Shown piece after piece: positions 1 through 9,000 of a DNA stretch of 64,000 nt. The number at the start of each line of letters is the position of its first letter. Positions within the stretch are counted from its first letter, which is position 1. This DNA is from Bacteroidota bacterium. GTDB taxonomy: Bacteria; Bacteroidota; Bacteroidia; Chitinophagales; Chitinophagaceae. Under the pieces are notes generated by a model. It was given only the letters and a program-made list of their open reading frames with translations, was not told the DNA's origin and made no database searches. The stretch covers positions 310,001-374,000 of the forward strand of contig JAFDXL010000010.1 of NCBI GenBank assembly GCA_018267955.1, given 5' to 3'. Both the position numbers and the translations under genes were made by a program.

Positions 1-870
1 TTTGGTAATTCCATAAACATAATCACCTAGATTGCCCCCTATATACCCTGCCCACAATATAGCAGGGTCTATCACCAGGTCGCCGGCAACGTCGTTGCGT
101 GATACCAGCCTATAACTTAGTATGTTATCCTGCAATACAAAACGGCTGCTTACTGTTTCCTTAGTAACAGCATCATAGCTATAAGGTGCGTGTTCTGTAA
201 CGGTACCCATCGGGCTGGTAGCAGTCAAGGTACCATTCTCTGCAAGTTGCAGATTATCCGCACCTCCGTAGCTCAATTTAATATTGGCAGGGTTACCTCC
301 GGGGTGCACTATAAAATCATACTTCAGCCCGGCTGTTGCACCCTCGCTTATATACAATACCCAGTCTATCTGCGGATACACATTTCTATAGGTGATCTTT
401 TTATAGCTATGTGCCGTTACCCCATCCGGGCATTGTGGCAGGTAATAATTTTCTACATAGTCCTGCTCTTCGGTGGCTGTAACGGTTGCATTCTTATCTG
501 CACCTACCAGGGTCACATCCATACGGCTGTAACGGATGTCCGCAGGCTCCGCAGTATCCTTTCTAACGTCCCATAACCCTACATTTGATTTTTGTCCCGG
601 CTCAGCCGGGATGACTTTTGAATTTGCAATCCACTGATAATGCAATCGCCCATCTCCAATAAATAACTGCATATTCCCTGCATCCAGTTTATAATCTATA
701 TCGGTTCGGCGCTTGCCATCCTGGTCTACAACCTGCCCCTTGTTCTCTATAAACTGCAGGGGTTTCGTAAATGACAATGGATGGGCTGTTTTGTTAACAG
801 GTTCTTTGGCTAATAAATTGGCAGATAGCATTACACCAATACAGGTAATGCCCGTAAAGATCTTTTTCAT
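1..870 (-). CDS. Secreted SBBP/DUF7948-like beta-propeller protein, N-terminal part (runs off window)
   Basis: The minus-strand frame is open from the ATG at 868-870 to the window edge, giving 290 residues without a stop. The N-terminus is a signal peptide (MKKIFTGITCIGVMLSAN). After it comes FIENKGQVVDQDGKRRTDI, the characteristic opening of Bacteroidota surface proteins that carry an N-terminal all-beta domain (DUF7948) followed by SBBP-type beta-propeller repeats. The visible end (DPAILWAGYIGGNLGDYVYG) matches the start of SBBP repeats. Such proteins usually end in a T9SS sorting or gliding-type domain, but that end lies outside the window. Its first codons resemble those of the next gene (1015-1905), suggesting related leader regions. 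Function beyond surface export is unknown. Confidence 0.8.
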   Translation of the reverse strand, partial: MKKIFTGITCIGVMLSANLLAKEPVNKTAHPLSFTKPLQFIENKGQVVDQDGKRRTDIDYKLDAGNMQLFIGDGRLHYQWIANSKVIPAEPGQKSNVGLWDVRKDTAEPADIRYSRMDVTLVGADKNATVTATEEQDYVENYYLPQCPDGVTAHSYKKITYRNVYPQIDWVLYISEGATAGLKYDFIVHPGGNPANIKLSYGGADNLQLAENGTLTATSPMGTVTEHAPYSYDAVTKETVSSRFVLQDNILSYRLVSRNDVAGDLVIDPAILWAGYIGGNLGDYVYGITK

Positions 871-935
871 AGGATACATAATGGATATACAAATTACTGT
901 TTTTACATTACTAACACAACTCCCCAAAAACAAAA

Positions 936-960
936 CCGGCAGGGCAAACACCCCACCGGC
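936..960 (-). terminator. Probable intrinsic terminator after the 1015-1905 gene
   Basis: Read on the minus strand, an imperfect GC-rich hairpin (CCGG and GGG/CCC pairs) is followed by a T-rich run (TTTTGTTTTT). It lies about 55 bases downstream of the stop of the minus-strand gene at 1015. Confidence 0.4.
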
Positions 961-1014
961 TAATATCTTCAAAATCAACAATCACATCATCTAACCATCA
1001 CATCTACCAATCAA

Positions 1015-1905
1015 CTAATCAACCACCACCTTATAACCCACCTTCCTGCCATCGCTTGTAGTAAGTTGCAGCATATAGCTACCCGGTGCCAGGTTAGCAG
1101 TATTGATTGTTTCCTTATTCTTTGTTGCAGTAGCCTTATACACAACCCTGCCGTAGATATCATTTAGTTGTATTTGCGTTCCTTTGGTCAATCCATCAAT
1201 ATATAGTACACCGTTCACAGGGTTAGGATATACATGGAACGCGGCAGTACCTGCATCATCAATACCTGTTGCTATCTTCACCACTTTACAGGCCTTCACC
1301 GTTGCAGGTGTCGGGCATAAATAGCTGCTCGTCATCAGCACACATACACTATCGCCATTGCTCAGCGTGGTAGTACCCCAGTTGTCCGCAGTAGCTCCTA
1401 TTACATTCTGTCCGTTCACCATCCATTGATATTTAGGATAATTGCCAGCATTACCTGCAGTTGCATTATAGTTGATGAGTAATCCCGGCCATGCGTTACT
1501 GTCGCTGGCGGCTATAGTTACATAGGGCACCTGGTATTGCAATACGGTAATGGGTATTATATTGCTATGTACAGCCGTAGTACATGGCGCATCAGCACTC
1601 GGGGTTAGCAACAATTGATAACTATCTCCATCAAATACACTGAAGTCTTTATAGCTTATACTTGTAGCGCCTGGTATCGGGTTACCATTCTTTAGCCATT
1701 GGTAGGAAGGGGAACTGCCCGCATTGCCTATAATTGCCGTTACCGATACAGGCTTCCCATTGCAAATGCTGTCCCCGGGAGTTGGATATATCTTTGCATC
1801 GGGGCCTGAACATAATGTACTAATTTGTTGCTCTTGTGCAGATACTGTTAATGTATTCAGCAGCATTAAGCTAATGCAGGCTATGCCGTGTAAAATATTC
1901 TTCAT
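1015..1905 (-). CDS. Secreted Ig-like protein with T9SS type A sorting domain
   Basis: 296 residues. A signal peptide (about residues 1-23, ending SAQ) is followed by two similar Ig/PKD-like units (around 38-125 and 130-210), each with a YQW(L/M)xNG core. Residues about 222-296 form a T9SS type A sorting domain, recognised by the YPNPVNG start, the DIYGR middle and the LAPGSYMLQL end. It is therefore predicted to cross the outer membrane by type IX secretion and to be anchored or released at the surface. No catalytic motif is visible; a binding or structural role is an inference. The gene lies 144 bases upstream, in transcription order, of the SBBP-like gene and could share its transcript, although a possible terminator lies between them. 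Confidence 0.85.
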   Translation of the reverse strand: MKNILHGIACISLMLLNTLTVSAQEQQISTLCSGPDAKIYPTPGDSICNGKPVSVTAIIGNAGSSPSYQWLKNGNPIPGATSISYKDFSVFDGDSYQLLLTPSADAPCTTAVHSNIIPITVLQYQVPYVTIAASDSNAWPGLLINYNATAGNAGNYPKYQWMVNGQNVIGATADNWGTTTLSNGDSVCVLMTSSYLCPTPATVKACKVVKIATGIDDAGTAAFHVYPNPVNGVLYIDGLTKGTQIQLNDIYGRVVYKATATKNKETINTANLAPGSYMLQLTTSDGRKVGYKVVVD

Positions 1906-2146
1906 TGGTTAGATTATGGCATACAAATTAAATCATTGAATGTTTTTATCCAAGGTGGCGCATCAACTGCCATCGCTTTTTTCGTAACTTTACACCAGCT
2001 CTTTGACATCACTATGAAACAATTAGAAACAAAATCCCAAAACCTCAAAACAACTAGCAAAAACTAGCATTTTCTAACATTTCACCCTCTTTGCCCGCGC
2101 GGTTTACCTTTCGGTTTTCGTAATTTTAGCATATAAATTATTTGCA

Positions 2147-2515
2147 ATGAAACCCATCTTAGCCATATCCATTGCTTTGTTTGCTGCCGGCAGCGCATCT
2201 GCACAGGTAGATCTCGCGCATGATCCTGCAAAGCCTTTAGTAGCACCAACAAAATCCAATGCACAGTTATTGAAGGAATCGCAACCAGCGACTAATGCTA
2301 TCACGGATACTTCGCTGGCAGGCAAATACCACGCTGCCCCGTCGGCAACAGGCACCTACAACAATGGCTATATGAGCAATAACCCGCAGCCTATGAACGT
2401 ACAAAACCAGCAGTACAATATTGGCGGTGTAAAAGCCACAAATTCAGTCTATTACGACAATTCAGGCAAGGTACAGGGCAGCGGCACTACGCTGGATTTT
2501 GGCAAGAAGAAGTAA
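2147..2515 (+). CDS. Small secreted protein of unknown function
   Basis: 122 residues with a clear signal peptide (MKPILAISIALFAAGSASAQ). The mature part is polar, rich in Asn, Gln, Tyr and Thr, and has no recognisable domain; it ends in a basic FGKKK tail. A TAATTTTA element at about 2120, close to the Bacteroidota -7 box, lies just upstream. The signal peptide and spacing favour this frame over overlapping open frames on the other strand. I do not recognise the family. Confidence 0.65.
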   Translation: MKPILAISIALFAAGSASAQVDLAHDPAKPLVAPTKSNAQLLKESQPATNAITDTSLAGKYHAAPSATGTYNNGYMSNNPQPMNVQNQQYNIGGVKATNSVYYDNSGKVQGSGTTLDFGKKK

Positions 2516-2595
2516 TCCTAACATTTCTTTGACGCTACGGGCATAGTATTTTCCGTTATACGTACGTATTCACTCACATTTAAAAATATAGAGTT

Positions 2596-2979
2596 ATGGA
2601 AAATACAACAAAGAAATACGGTAAGGCTTTGAGTTTTCTGCCTCTCATCAGCTACTTGCTCTGGACGGTTTATTACACCATAGTCGCTTCTAAATCAAAC
2701 GGCCCATCCATCTCTTTCGATCACATGAATGTGATGAGCAATATGATGCACAATTATACAGGCCTATTCATCACCCTGGCGTTAGCAAGCATACTTACGG
2801 CTACAATACTTATCTATTTTATCGTACACATCGCCCGGCTAAAGGACATGATGCCCGAATATAAGATCGGCTGGATCGTATTTATGACCTTTGCGGCGCC
2901 TATAGCCTTCATAGTATTCTGGTACACCGAGCTGAAGAATGAACCTTCAGAGATCAACGTTTACCCCGATATAGCCTGA
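2596..2979 (+). CDS. Small three-helix inner-membrane protein, unknown
   Basis: 127 residues with three predicted transmembrane segments, at about residues 12-32, 54-78 and 91-109, and a short polar C-terminus. The third segment, with its FAAPIAFIVFWY run, is reminiscent of small PLDc_N/DUF-type membrane proteins, but I cannot assign a family. It is preceded by an 80-base gap and followed by a strong terminator, so it is probably a single-gene transcript. Confidence 0.7.
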   Translation: MENTTKKYGKALSFLPLISYLLWTVYYTIVASKSNGPSISFDHMNVMSNMMHNYTGLFITLALASILTATILIYFIVHIARLKDMMPEYKIGWIVFMTFAAPIAFIVFWYTELKNEPSEINVYPDIA

Positions 2980-3000
2980 CGACAAACTATATAATTTGTT

Positions 3001-3027
3001 AAAAAGCTGCCCTTGGGGTGGCTTTTT
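3001..3027 (+). terminator. Intrinsic terminator
   Basis: A 12-pair stem (AAAAAGCTGCCC with GGGTGGCTTTTT, two wobble pairs) with a TTG loop, ending in a T run. It is 22 bases after the membrane-protein stop. Confidence 0.85.
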
Positions 3028-3116
3028 CGCTGTATTACAAACCATTATCCGCTTATTTTGGTCTTACTAAATGCTTTAGGTTTTTTATCTTCATTGCGGA
3101 AATTGTAAACTAGAAT

Positions 3117-3731
3117 ATGAAACGCGGATTGATACTATTGTTCTCGGCGATGCTTGGTACTGCATCGCTCACTTATGCTGGCTCCGGTAATCTTAAACTC
3201 ATCATAGATGCGGGGCATGGCGGCACAGACGTGGGCTCCAAATCGAAAGCCGGTGACAAGGAAAGCGACATCTGCCTGCAGATCGCCGAAGCCATACAGG
3301 ATTATGCTAAGGAAAACGGCATTGCCACAGAAATGACGCGCACCAAGAAAAAGGAAACCTTGAGTTTCGATCAGCGCAGCGGCCATAAATCTGAGCCTGG
3401 TGTAAAAACGTTTTATATTTCCGTGCATTTCGACGAAGATAAAAAAGATCCAAGTGTTCATGGTGCCCGTGTTCGTTATAGCGATCATGCGCATTATTCC
3501 AATGAGTCCAGGAGACTGGCTCAGGCAATAGCCCAGTCGCTCGATAAGATCAACAACACCCCCACTAAGATCGAAACTGTGGATGCTATTGTGTTCATGA
3601 AGAATGACATGCCCGCTATAATGGTAGAGCCCGGCCGTATGAATTCAGCGGAAGACGTAAAGAACATCAAGGAAAAGGACTACAGGAAAGAAGTGGCAAT
3701 GTATATAGTACAGGCAGCAATGAATCAATAA
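3117..3731 (+). CDS. N-acetylmuramoyl-L-alanine amidase (Amidase_3 family), exported
   Basis: 204 residues with a signal peptide (about 1-21) and one Amidase_3 domain filling the rest. Expected zinc ligands and catalytic residues are present: H34 in IDAGHGG, E49 in KESDICL, H104 in ISVHFDE and E171 in VEPG. This family is a zinc-dependent hydrolase that cuts the bond between N-acetylmuramate and L-alanine in peptidoglycan. No LysM, SPOR or AMIN targeting domain is attached, so it is a minimal, compact member. The usual SxHxN motif is changed to SVHFD, and the usual VE-GF ending to VEPG. Its role in wall turnover or daughter-cell separation is inferred from the family. It has its own bidirectional terminator. 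Confidence 0.88.
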   Translation: MKRGLILLFSAMLGTASLTYAGSGNLKLIIDAGHGGTDVGSKSKAGDKESDICLQIAEAIQDYAKENGIATEMTRTKKKETLSFDQRSGHKSEPGVKTFYISVHFDEDKKDPSVHGARVRYSDHAHYSNESRRLAQAIAQSLDKINNTPTKIETVDAIVFMKNDMPAIMVEPGRMNSAEDVKNIKEKDYRKEVAMYIVQAAMNQ

Positions 3732-3758
3732 CAATAATTCATCATTTTGTATAAAAAT

Positions 3759-3783
3759 AAAAGCTGCCCGAAAGGCAGCTTTT
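3759..3783. terminator. Bidirectional intrinsic terminator
   Basis: A 10-pair perfect stem (AAAAGCTGCC with GGCAGCTTTT) around a CGAAA loop, with A- and T-rich flanks. It sits between the convergent amidase and PDH E2 genes and can serve both. Confidence 0.85.
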
Positions 3784-3805
3784 TATATTACTTGGTTCTT
3801 TAAGA

Positions 3806-5092
3806 TCATACCAGCATGGTTACCGGGTTTTCCAGGTAGTTCTTCAACGTCTGCAGGAAACGTGCACCCACTGCACCGTCCACTACCCTATGGTCACAGC
3901 TCAGCGTTAGCTTCAGCAACTGCCTTACTATTACCTGGCCGTTTTCTACAACAGGTGTAGCAGCTATCTTGCCTACAGCCAGTATGCAGCTGTCAGGTGG
4001 GTTAATGATGGCAGTAAATTCATCAATATCCATCATACCCAGGTTAGATATGGTAAAGGTGTTACCGGTAAACTCAGGCGGTTGCAGTTTCTTGTTCTTG
4101 GCTTTATCTGCCAGAGACTTAGCTTCTGCTGCTATTTGAGAAAGTGACTTCTGGTCGGCAAACTTCACTACAGGTACTATCAGGCCATCTTCAATGGCTA
4201 CTGCGGTACCAATATGTATATGCTGATTTGCGCGGATGAAATCACCTATCCAGCTGCTGTTTACTGCGGGATGCTGACGCAGTGCCATTGCACATGCCTT
4301 AATGATCAGGTCGTTGAAAGACACCTTTGCAGGCGATATATCGTTGATATGCTTCCGTGCTTCTATGGCATTATCCATAGTCACGGTCATACGCAGGTAG
4401 AAGTGCGGCGCGGTAAACTTGCTGTCAGATAAGCGCTGAGCAATTACCTTGCGCATTTGCGACAATGGCGTATCGGTATAGCCTTCCTGTCCCAATGGGG
4501 CAGCCTGCATTATAACAGGTGCTTTACCTGCAGCAGCAGATTGTGCAGTGGGCTGGTAACTATCTACATCACGCTTGATAATGCGGCCATTATCACCACT
4601 GCCTTTCACCTGGCTAATGTCAATACCTTTGTCTTCGGCCAGTTTCTTTGCCAGTGGAGAAGCCTTCACGCGTTCATCTGAAGATGTCGCTGGTGTCGCA
4701 GCTTCCTGTACCGGTTGCTGTGGCGCTGATTCCTGTGGTGCAGGTGCCGCTTGTTGTGGCTGTGCAGGTGCTGCAGGAGTTTCCTGTTTTGCAGCGGGAG
4801 CAGGTGCGCTACCACCTTTGCCTTCGGCATCCAGGATAGATTGGTAATCTTCGCCTTCTTTACCTATAATGGCCATGATGCCGTTTACAGGTACGGCTTT
4901 ACCTTTTTCAACGCCTATGTATAAAAGTGTACCATCCACATAAGGCATTACTTCCATAGTTGCCTTATCTGTTTCCACTTCAGCTATTACATCGTCTGAT
5001 TTTACTTTATCGCCCACTTTTTTGTGCCATTCTGCAATTACCCCTTCTTTCATGGTATCACTGAGTAACGGCATACGTATCGCTTCGGCCAT
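3806..5092 (-). CDS. pdhC: Pyruvate dehydrogenase complex E2, dihydrolipoamide acetyltransferase
   Basis: 428 residues with the full E2 layout. Residues 1-80 are a lipoyl domain with the lipoylation lysine K43 in ETDKATM. A long Ala/Pro/Gln linker follows (about 95-140). Next is the peripheral-subunit-binding domain (about 142-180, RVKASPLAKKLAEDKGID). Residues about 205-428 are the acyltransferase core, with the catalytic HxxxDG motif at H401 to G406 and the C-terminal NPVTMLV typical of pyruvate-type E2. It transfers acetyl groups from lipoamide to CoA to give acetyl-CoA. The E1 and E3 genes are not adjacent here. A branched-chain or 2-oxoglutarate E2 is less likely given the MPLLSDTMKEG start. 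Confidence 0.93.
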   Translation of the reverse strand: MAEAIRMPLLSDTMKEGVIAEWHKKVGDKVKSDDVIAEVETDKATMEVMPYVDGTLLYIGVEKGKAVPVNGIMAIIGKEGEDYQSILDAEGKGGSAPAPAAKQETPAAPAQPQQAAPAPQESAPQQPVQEAATPATSSDERVKASPLAKKLAEDKGIDISQVKGSGDNGRIIKRDVDSYQPTAQSAAAGKAPVIMQAAPLGQEGYTDTPLSQMRKVIAQRLSDSKFTAPHFYLRMTVTMDNAIEARKHINDISPAKVSFNDLIIKACAMALRQHPAVNSSWIGDFIRANQHIHIGTAVAIEDGLIVPVVKFADQKSLSQIAAEAKSLADKAKNKKLQPPEFTGNTFTISNLGMMDIDEFTAIINPPDSCILAVGKIAATPVVENGQVIVRQLLKLTLSCDHRVVDGAVGARFLQTLKNYLENPVTMLV

Positions 5093-5208
5093 AAGTTCTG
5101 TCTATTGATTTTTGATGTCCAAAAGTAACACAATATTGGTTGATTTGTTCATGGATGTTTACGCGTTATTAATATAGCAGTAGTCACTACATATTAATGA
5201 AATCGTTA

Positions 5209-7020
5209 TCAAAACTCAACCTGCAGGTTCAGCCCATCCCTAAGGCGCGCCAGTTGCGGATTTCTTTGCGCCATGGCATCAAATACCTCCTGTTTGCTTA
5301 GTACGGTAACCTGCTGTTCCTGCACCACACTCTTGTCCTCGCGTACCTCTGTGGTAATACGCACGCCGACCCCGGTTTTCTCCCGGAAATAGTCGATAAG
5401 CACATTACGTTGCTCACGGGCATATGTATGTGTAAAGTCTGTCGGGCAAATGATGCGGATCTCGTCCGGTGGTGCCACTTCCACGTTCATGAATAACAGT
5501 TGGGCATATAGTGCACTCCGGTTCATATCCTTAATACCTTGCCTGAACTGCTCCCAAAGCTGGGATACCATAGGCTGATTAAGCTCTCTTTTCTCATGTA
5601 CAGTTGCCTCCAGGGCCTTGATCTCATCATCTAGCCCATCTATCAACCCCTTCGATATCCTCTTACTTCCATTACCCGCCGGTGCTTTATAAGAGGGCCT
5701 GGTTGGGTTGGCCGGAGCAGGTGTTGTAGGGACTTCTGGAGCAGCAACCGGCGGAGCAGCCTTAGCTATAGCAGGTTCCGGCTCTGTCACCCTTTCCTGT
5801 ATCCCGGAGGGTGGTTCATAACCAACGGCTATTGGCGCAGGTGCCGGGGCTGCCTGATGTACCGCAGCAGGAATACCTAATGTATCAGAGTTTTTTTTTA
5901 CGTCATCTGCTGATGCAGATGTTGCCTGTAGCAGGTAGCATAGCCGTATCAGGCACATTTCTACATGCAGGCGTTTATTCGTGGCGTTCTTATAATTCAG
6001 CTCACTGTCGTTAATGACATTGAGTGCTGATATGATAAAAGATGGTGGCGTTTGATTGGCCTTTTCGTTATAGACGGGCTTATGGTCGTTAGGCACATCC
6101 AGTAACCTTGCCATGCGCGGATCTTTGCACAGCAGCAGGTTACGCATATGCTCTGCCAGCCCTTCTATAATCACATCCCCTTCAAAGCCGCGTTCTAATG
6201 CGCTATCCAGTTGTAGTAATGCATCGCTTACATTCTGGCTAAGCAGGTGATCCGTTAGCTTGAAGTAAAAATCGGCATCCAGCAGGTTCAGGTGCTCCAT
6301 AGTAGCCTGGTAAGTAAGCATACCATTGGTAAAACTTACTATCCTGTCGAGCATACTCAGGGCATCGCGCATGCAACCTTCGCTTTTTTGCGCAATCACA
6401 TGCAATGCGGCCTCCTGTGCTATTACGCCCTCTTTCGTGGCTATACTGTGCAGGTGATTTACGATATCGTGCGTGGTAATACGTTTGAAGTCGAATATCT
6501 GGCAACGGCTAAGGATGGTAGGTAGTATTTTATGCTTCTCCGTAGTAGCAAGGATGAATATGGCATACGGTGGTGGTTCTTCCAATGTCTTCAGGAAGGC
6601 ATTGAACGCAGCGGCGCTGAGCATATGCACCTCGTCTATGATATAGATCTTGTATTTACCGCTTTGTGGTGCAAAACGCACCTGGTCTGTAAGATTACGA
6701 ATGTCGTCTACCGAGTTATTACTCGCGGCATCCAGTTCAAATACGTTGAAAGAGGTGTTGTTCTTGAAACTTAGGCAGGTACTACATTCGCCACAGGCTT
6801 CCATATCGGGCGTAGGGTTCTCGCAATTGATAGTTTTTGCAAGGATACGCGCACAGGTGGTTTTACCAACACCACGTGGCCCGCAAAACAGGTAAGCGTG
6901 CGCCAGGTGCTGGTGCTTTATGGCATTTTTTAATGTGGTAGTGATATGCTCCTGCCCCACAACTGTATCGAAAGTCTGGGGACGATACTTACGCGCCGAA
7001 ACTATATAATTCTCTGACAT
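5209..7020 (-). CDS. dnaX: DNA polymerase III subunit gamma/tau (clamp loader ATPase)
   Basis: 603 residues from the ATG at 7018-7020; a TTG 33 bases further upstream is in frame, but the conserved family start is MSENYIVSARKYRPQTF, so the ATG is chosen. Domains: AAA+ module with Walker A GPRGVGKT (47-54), a four-Cys zinc finger (C66, C76, C79, C82), Walker B/DExx IIDEVHM (around 127-133), sensor 1 ATTEKHK and the SRC arginine finger (171-173). Clamp-loader collar domain III ends near residue 365. A Pro/Ala-rich linker and a C-terminal tau-specific region follow. An A9 run at codons 374-377 lies exactly at the gamma/tau boundary (separate entry). It loads the beta clamp and ties the polymerase cores together at the replication fork. 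Confidence 0.95.
   Translation of the reverse strand: MSENYIVSARKYRPQTFDTVVGQEHITTTLKNAIKHQHLAHAYLFCGPRGVGKTTCARILAKTINCENPTPDMEACGECSTCLSFKNNTSFNVFELDAASNNSVDDIRNLTDQVRFAPQSGKYKIYIIDEVHMLSAAAFNAFLKTLEEPPPYAIFILATTEKHKILPTILSRCQIFDFKRITTHDIVNHLHSIATKEGVIAQEAALHVIAQKSEGCMRDALSMLDRIVSFTNGMLTYQATMEHLNLLDADFYFKLTDHLLSQNVSDALLQLDSALERGFEGDVIIEGLAEHMRNLLLCKDPRMARLLDVPNDHKPVYNEKANQTPPSFIISALNVINDSELNYKNATNKRLHVEMCLIRLCYLLQATSASADDVKKNSDTLGIPAAVHQAAPAPAPIAVGYEPPSGIQERVTEPEPAIAKAAPPVAAPEVPTTPAPANPTRPSYKAPAGNGSKRISKGLIDGLDDEIKALEATVHEKRELNQPMVSQLWEQFRQGIKDMNRSALYAQLLFMNVEVAPPDEIRIICPTDFTHTYAREQRNVLIDYFREKTGVGVRITTEVREDKSVVQEQQVTVLSKQEVFDAMAQRNPQLARLRDGLNLQVEF
5891..5899 (-). promoter_or_regulatory. A9 slippage site in dnaX, predicted to yield the short gamma form
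   Basis: Nine consecutive A residues occur on the coding strand of dnaX at V374-K375-K376-N377, right after the clamp-loader domain III. Adding one A (or a -1 ribosomal shift) reads GTA AAA AAA AAA CTC TGA, a stop two codons past the run. Losing one A reads into TAG after ACT CTG ATA CAT. Both alternative frames therefore stop at once, giving a protein of about 378 residues, equal to a gamma subunit. Thermus thermophilus dnaX is known to make gamma by slippage on an A9 run; the equivalence here is inferred. Confidence 0.6.
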
Positions 7021-7192
7021 CTCTTGAATCAAAAATAACGAGGAAAATGCCAATAGAAAAATGAAGTTTCCGTTGTGTGGATTACACGGCTAATAATGTG
7101 ATTAGCATCTAAATACCAGATTTTAATAATTCTACAAAATCACTTTTTGAAGCATCATATAGAAATAATAACTTACAGTATATTTTATTCAT

Positions 7193-8899
7193 ATGAATAA
7201 AAGGAAGAACCCTGGCCTGAAAACCACCCATCCCAAAACGCTTCCAAAGCCTAAGATATGGGTATGGATAGCCGGCATCGTATTAATAACATTACTGGCT
7301 TACACCCCTGTTTTTTCTGACCTGAAGGAATTTACTAACTGGGATGATTATGCATATGCCACTGACCAGCCTTTGATAAAAAACCTGGATGGTGAAACTA
7401 TAGGTAATCTTTTTAAGCCATCGACCACTGTAATGCTTAATTATCATCCACTGACAATGATCTCACTAGCATGGGATTATCAGCAGGGATTTGATGATAC
7501 CAACAATACTCTAAGCATCACCCCATTTGTTCGCACCAATGTTGTACTGCATTTACTGAATACGGCACTTGTATTCCTGCTGTTATACCGCTTATCCCGA
7601 AGAAAGATATGGGCTGCAGCGCTTCCAGCCTTGCTATTCGGCATACATCCTATGCACGTGGAAAGCGTGGCGTGGATATCGGAGCGGAAAGATGTGTTAT
7701 ATTGTTTCTTTTTACTGGTAAGCAGTATCAGCTATCTGCAATACATTGATACTAAGAAAACATGGTGGTTAGGGCTTTCATTTATATTATTCATTGCATC
7801 ATGCCTTAGCAAGGCAATGGCGGTGCCACTACCCCTGGTTTTGTTACTTATAGATTATTTAGAAAACAGAAAGATCAACTTTAAAATATTACTCGAAAAA
7901 CTTCCCTTCGTTATAGTATCTATTATTTTGGGTATCATGGCCCTGCAGCCACAACGCCTTGCAATGGGTGGTGCTGCCGACACTCCGGCATTCTACAGAT
8001 TTTTATATGGCTGCTATGGGTTTGTCGTGTATTGGCTTAAGCTGATCGTGCCGATCAGGTTATCCGCCTTTTATCCCTACCCGGCCCTTACTAAATCCGG
8101 AGGGTTACCAGTTATCTATTACCTAATGTCTGTGATTGCGCTTGCAATAATTATCACTCCCTTTATCCTCATCAGGCGACGGAAAAATGCAAGAAATCAA
8201 GTGATATTATTTGGAGTGTTACTTTTTCTTGCTATGACTGTGCTTGTACTGCAATTCATCTCAGTAGGCCCGGCTATCATGGCAGACAGATATAGTTATG
8301 TCTCCTACATTGGCCCATTATTTATAGCAGGAGTATTTCTGCAGGATCTTGTTGAAAACCCTAAAACAAGGTCGATAATCCTGGGTATTGTTTCCGCTTA
8401 CTGTTTGCTATTAGCTATTACAACGTATAATCGTATCTCTGTATGGCAAAACAGCGAAACCCTATGGACCGATGTGATTAAAAAGTATCCATACGAAATA
8501 GAACAGGTTGGCAATAATACCGTAATAAAAAGGATAGGCGCTAAAACAGCTTATAAAAACCTGGCCGACTGGTATGCAGAACATCAGCAACTGGATAGTG
8601 CATACAACTATTATCATGTACTGGTACTAGCAGGCACTAAAGATGCAGAGGTATGGAGCAGTGTATGCAATATCTACGCCATGAAGGGACAACTACCAGA
8701 AGCATTGAATGCTATAAACAAAGCTATAAGTTATGACCCCAAAAATACTGACAACTATATTAAACGGGGCCTCGTACATATGCAACAGGGCAAAACAGAT
8801 GATGCAATAGCCGATATGAACATTGTCCTTGCCGCTGATCCATCAAACGCACAGGCAAAAGACCTTCGTAACAAATTCATGGAACATCACCCCAGGTAG
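7193..8899 (+). CDS. Polytopic membrane protein with C-terminal TPRs, GT-C/TMTC-like glycosyltransferase
   Basis: 568 residues. About ten to twelve hydrophobic segments fill residues 25-430. The first loop has NWDD(Y) at about 49-53, the acidic motif expected for the metal/donor site of GT-C enzymes. The motif HPMHVESVAWISERKDVL (about 160-177) is the signature of the TMTC/PMT-like family of membrane proteins with TPRs. Residues about 445-565 contain tetratricopeptide repeats (for example the GQLPEALNAINKAISYDPKN and GKTDDAIADMNIVLAADPSN units). Relatives in eukaryotes O-mannosylate proteins; a role in transferring sugar from a lipid donor to a surface acceptor is inferred only. It is divergent from dnaX with a 172-base gap and stands alone. 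Confidence 0.75.
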   Translation: MNKRKNPGLKTTHPKTLPKPKIWVWIAGIVLITLLAYTPVFSDLKEFTNWDDYAYATDQPLIKNLDGETIGNLFKPSTTVMLNYHPLTMISLAWDYQQGFDDTNNTLSITPFVRTNVVLHLLNTALVFLLLYRLSRRKIWAAALPALLFGIHPMHVESVAWISERKDVLYCFFLLVSSISYLQYIDTKKTWWLGLSFILFIASCLSKAMAVPLPLVLLLIDYLENRKINFKILLEKLPFVIVSIILGIMALQPQRLAMGGAADTPAFYRFLYGCYGFVVYWLKLIVPIRLSAFYPYPALTKSGGLPVIYYLMSVIALAIIITPFILIRRRKNARNQVILFGVLLFLAMTVLVLQFISVGPAIMADRYSYVSYIGPLFIAGVFLQDLVENPKTRSIILGIVSAYCLLLAITTYNRISVWQNSETLWTDVIKKYPYEIEQVGNNTVIKRIGAKTAYKNLADWYAEHQQLDSAYNYYHVLVLAGTKDAEVWSSVCNIYAMKGQLPEALNAINKAISYDPKNTDNYIKRGLVHMQQGKTDDAIADMNIVLAADPSNAQAKDLRNKFMEHHPR

Positions 8900-9000
8900 C
8901 ATCATAGATAACGCTGATGGGTATCAGTTTTTTACTATAATTAGTGGTATAGATTTGTGCATGCTAGTGTCCGATATAGGGCATTAAAAAAATACAACTA

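Noticed and set aside
6988-7053. TTG at 7051-7053 as the start of dnaX
   Set aside because: The conserved N-terminus MSENYIVSARKYRP begins at the ATG at 7018-7020; the extra 11 residues are not family-like.
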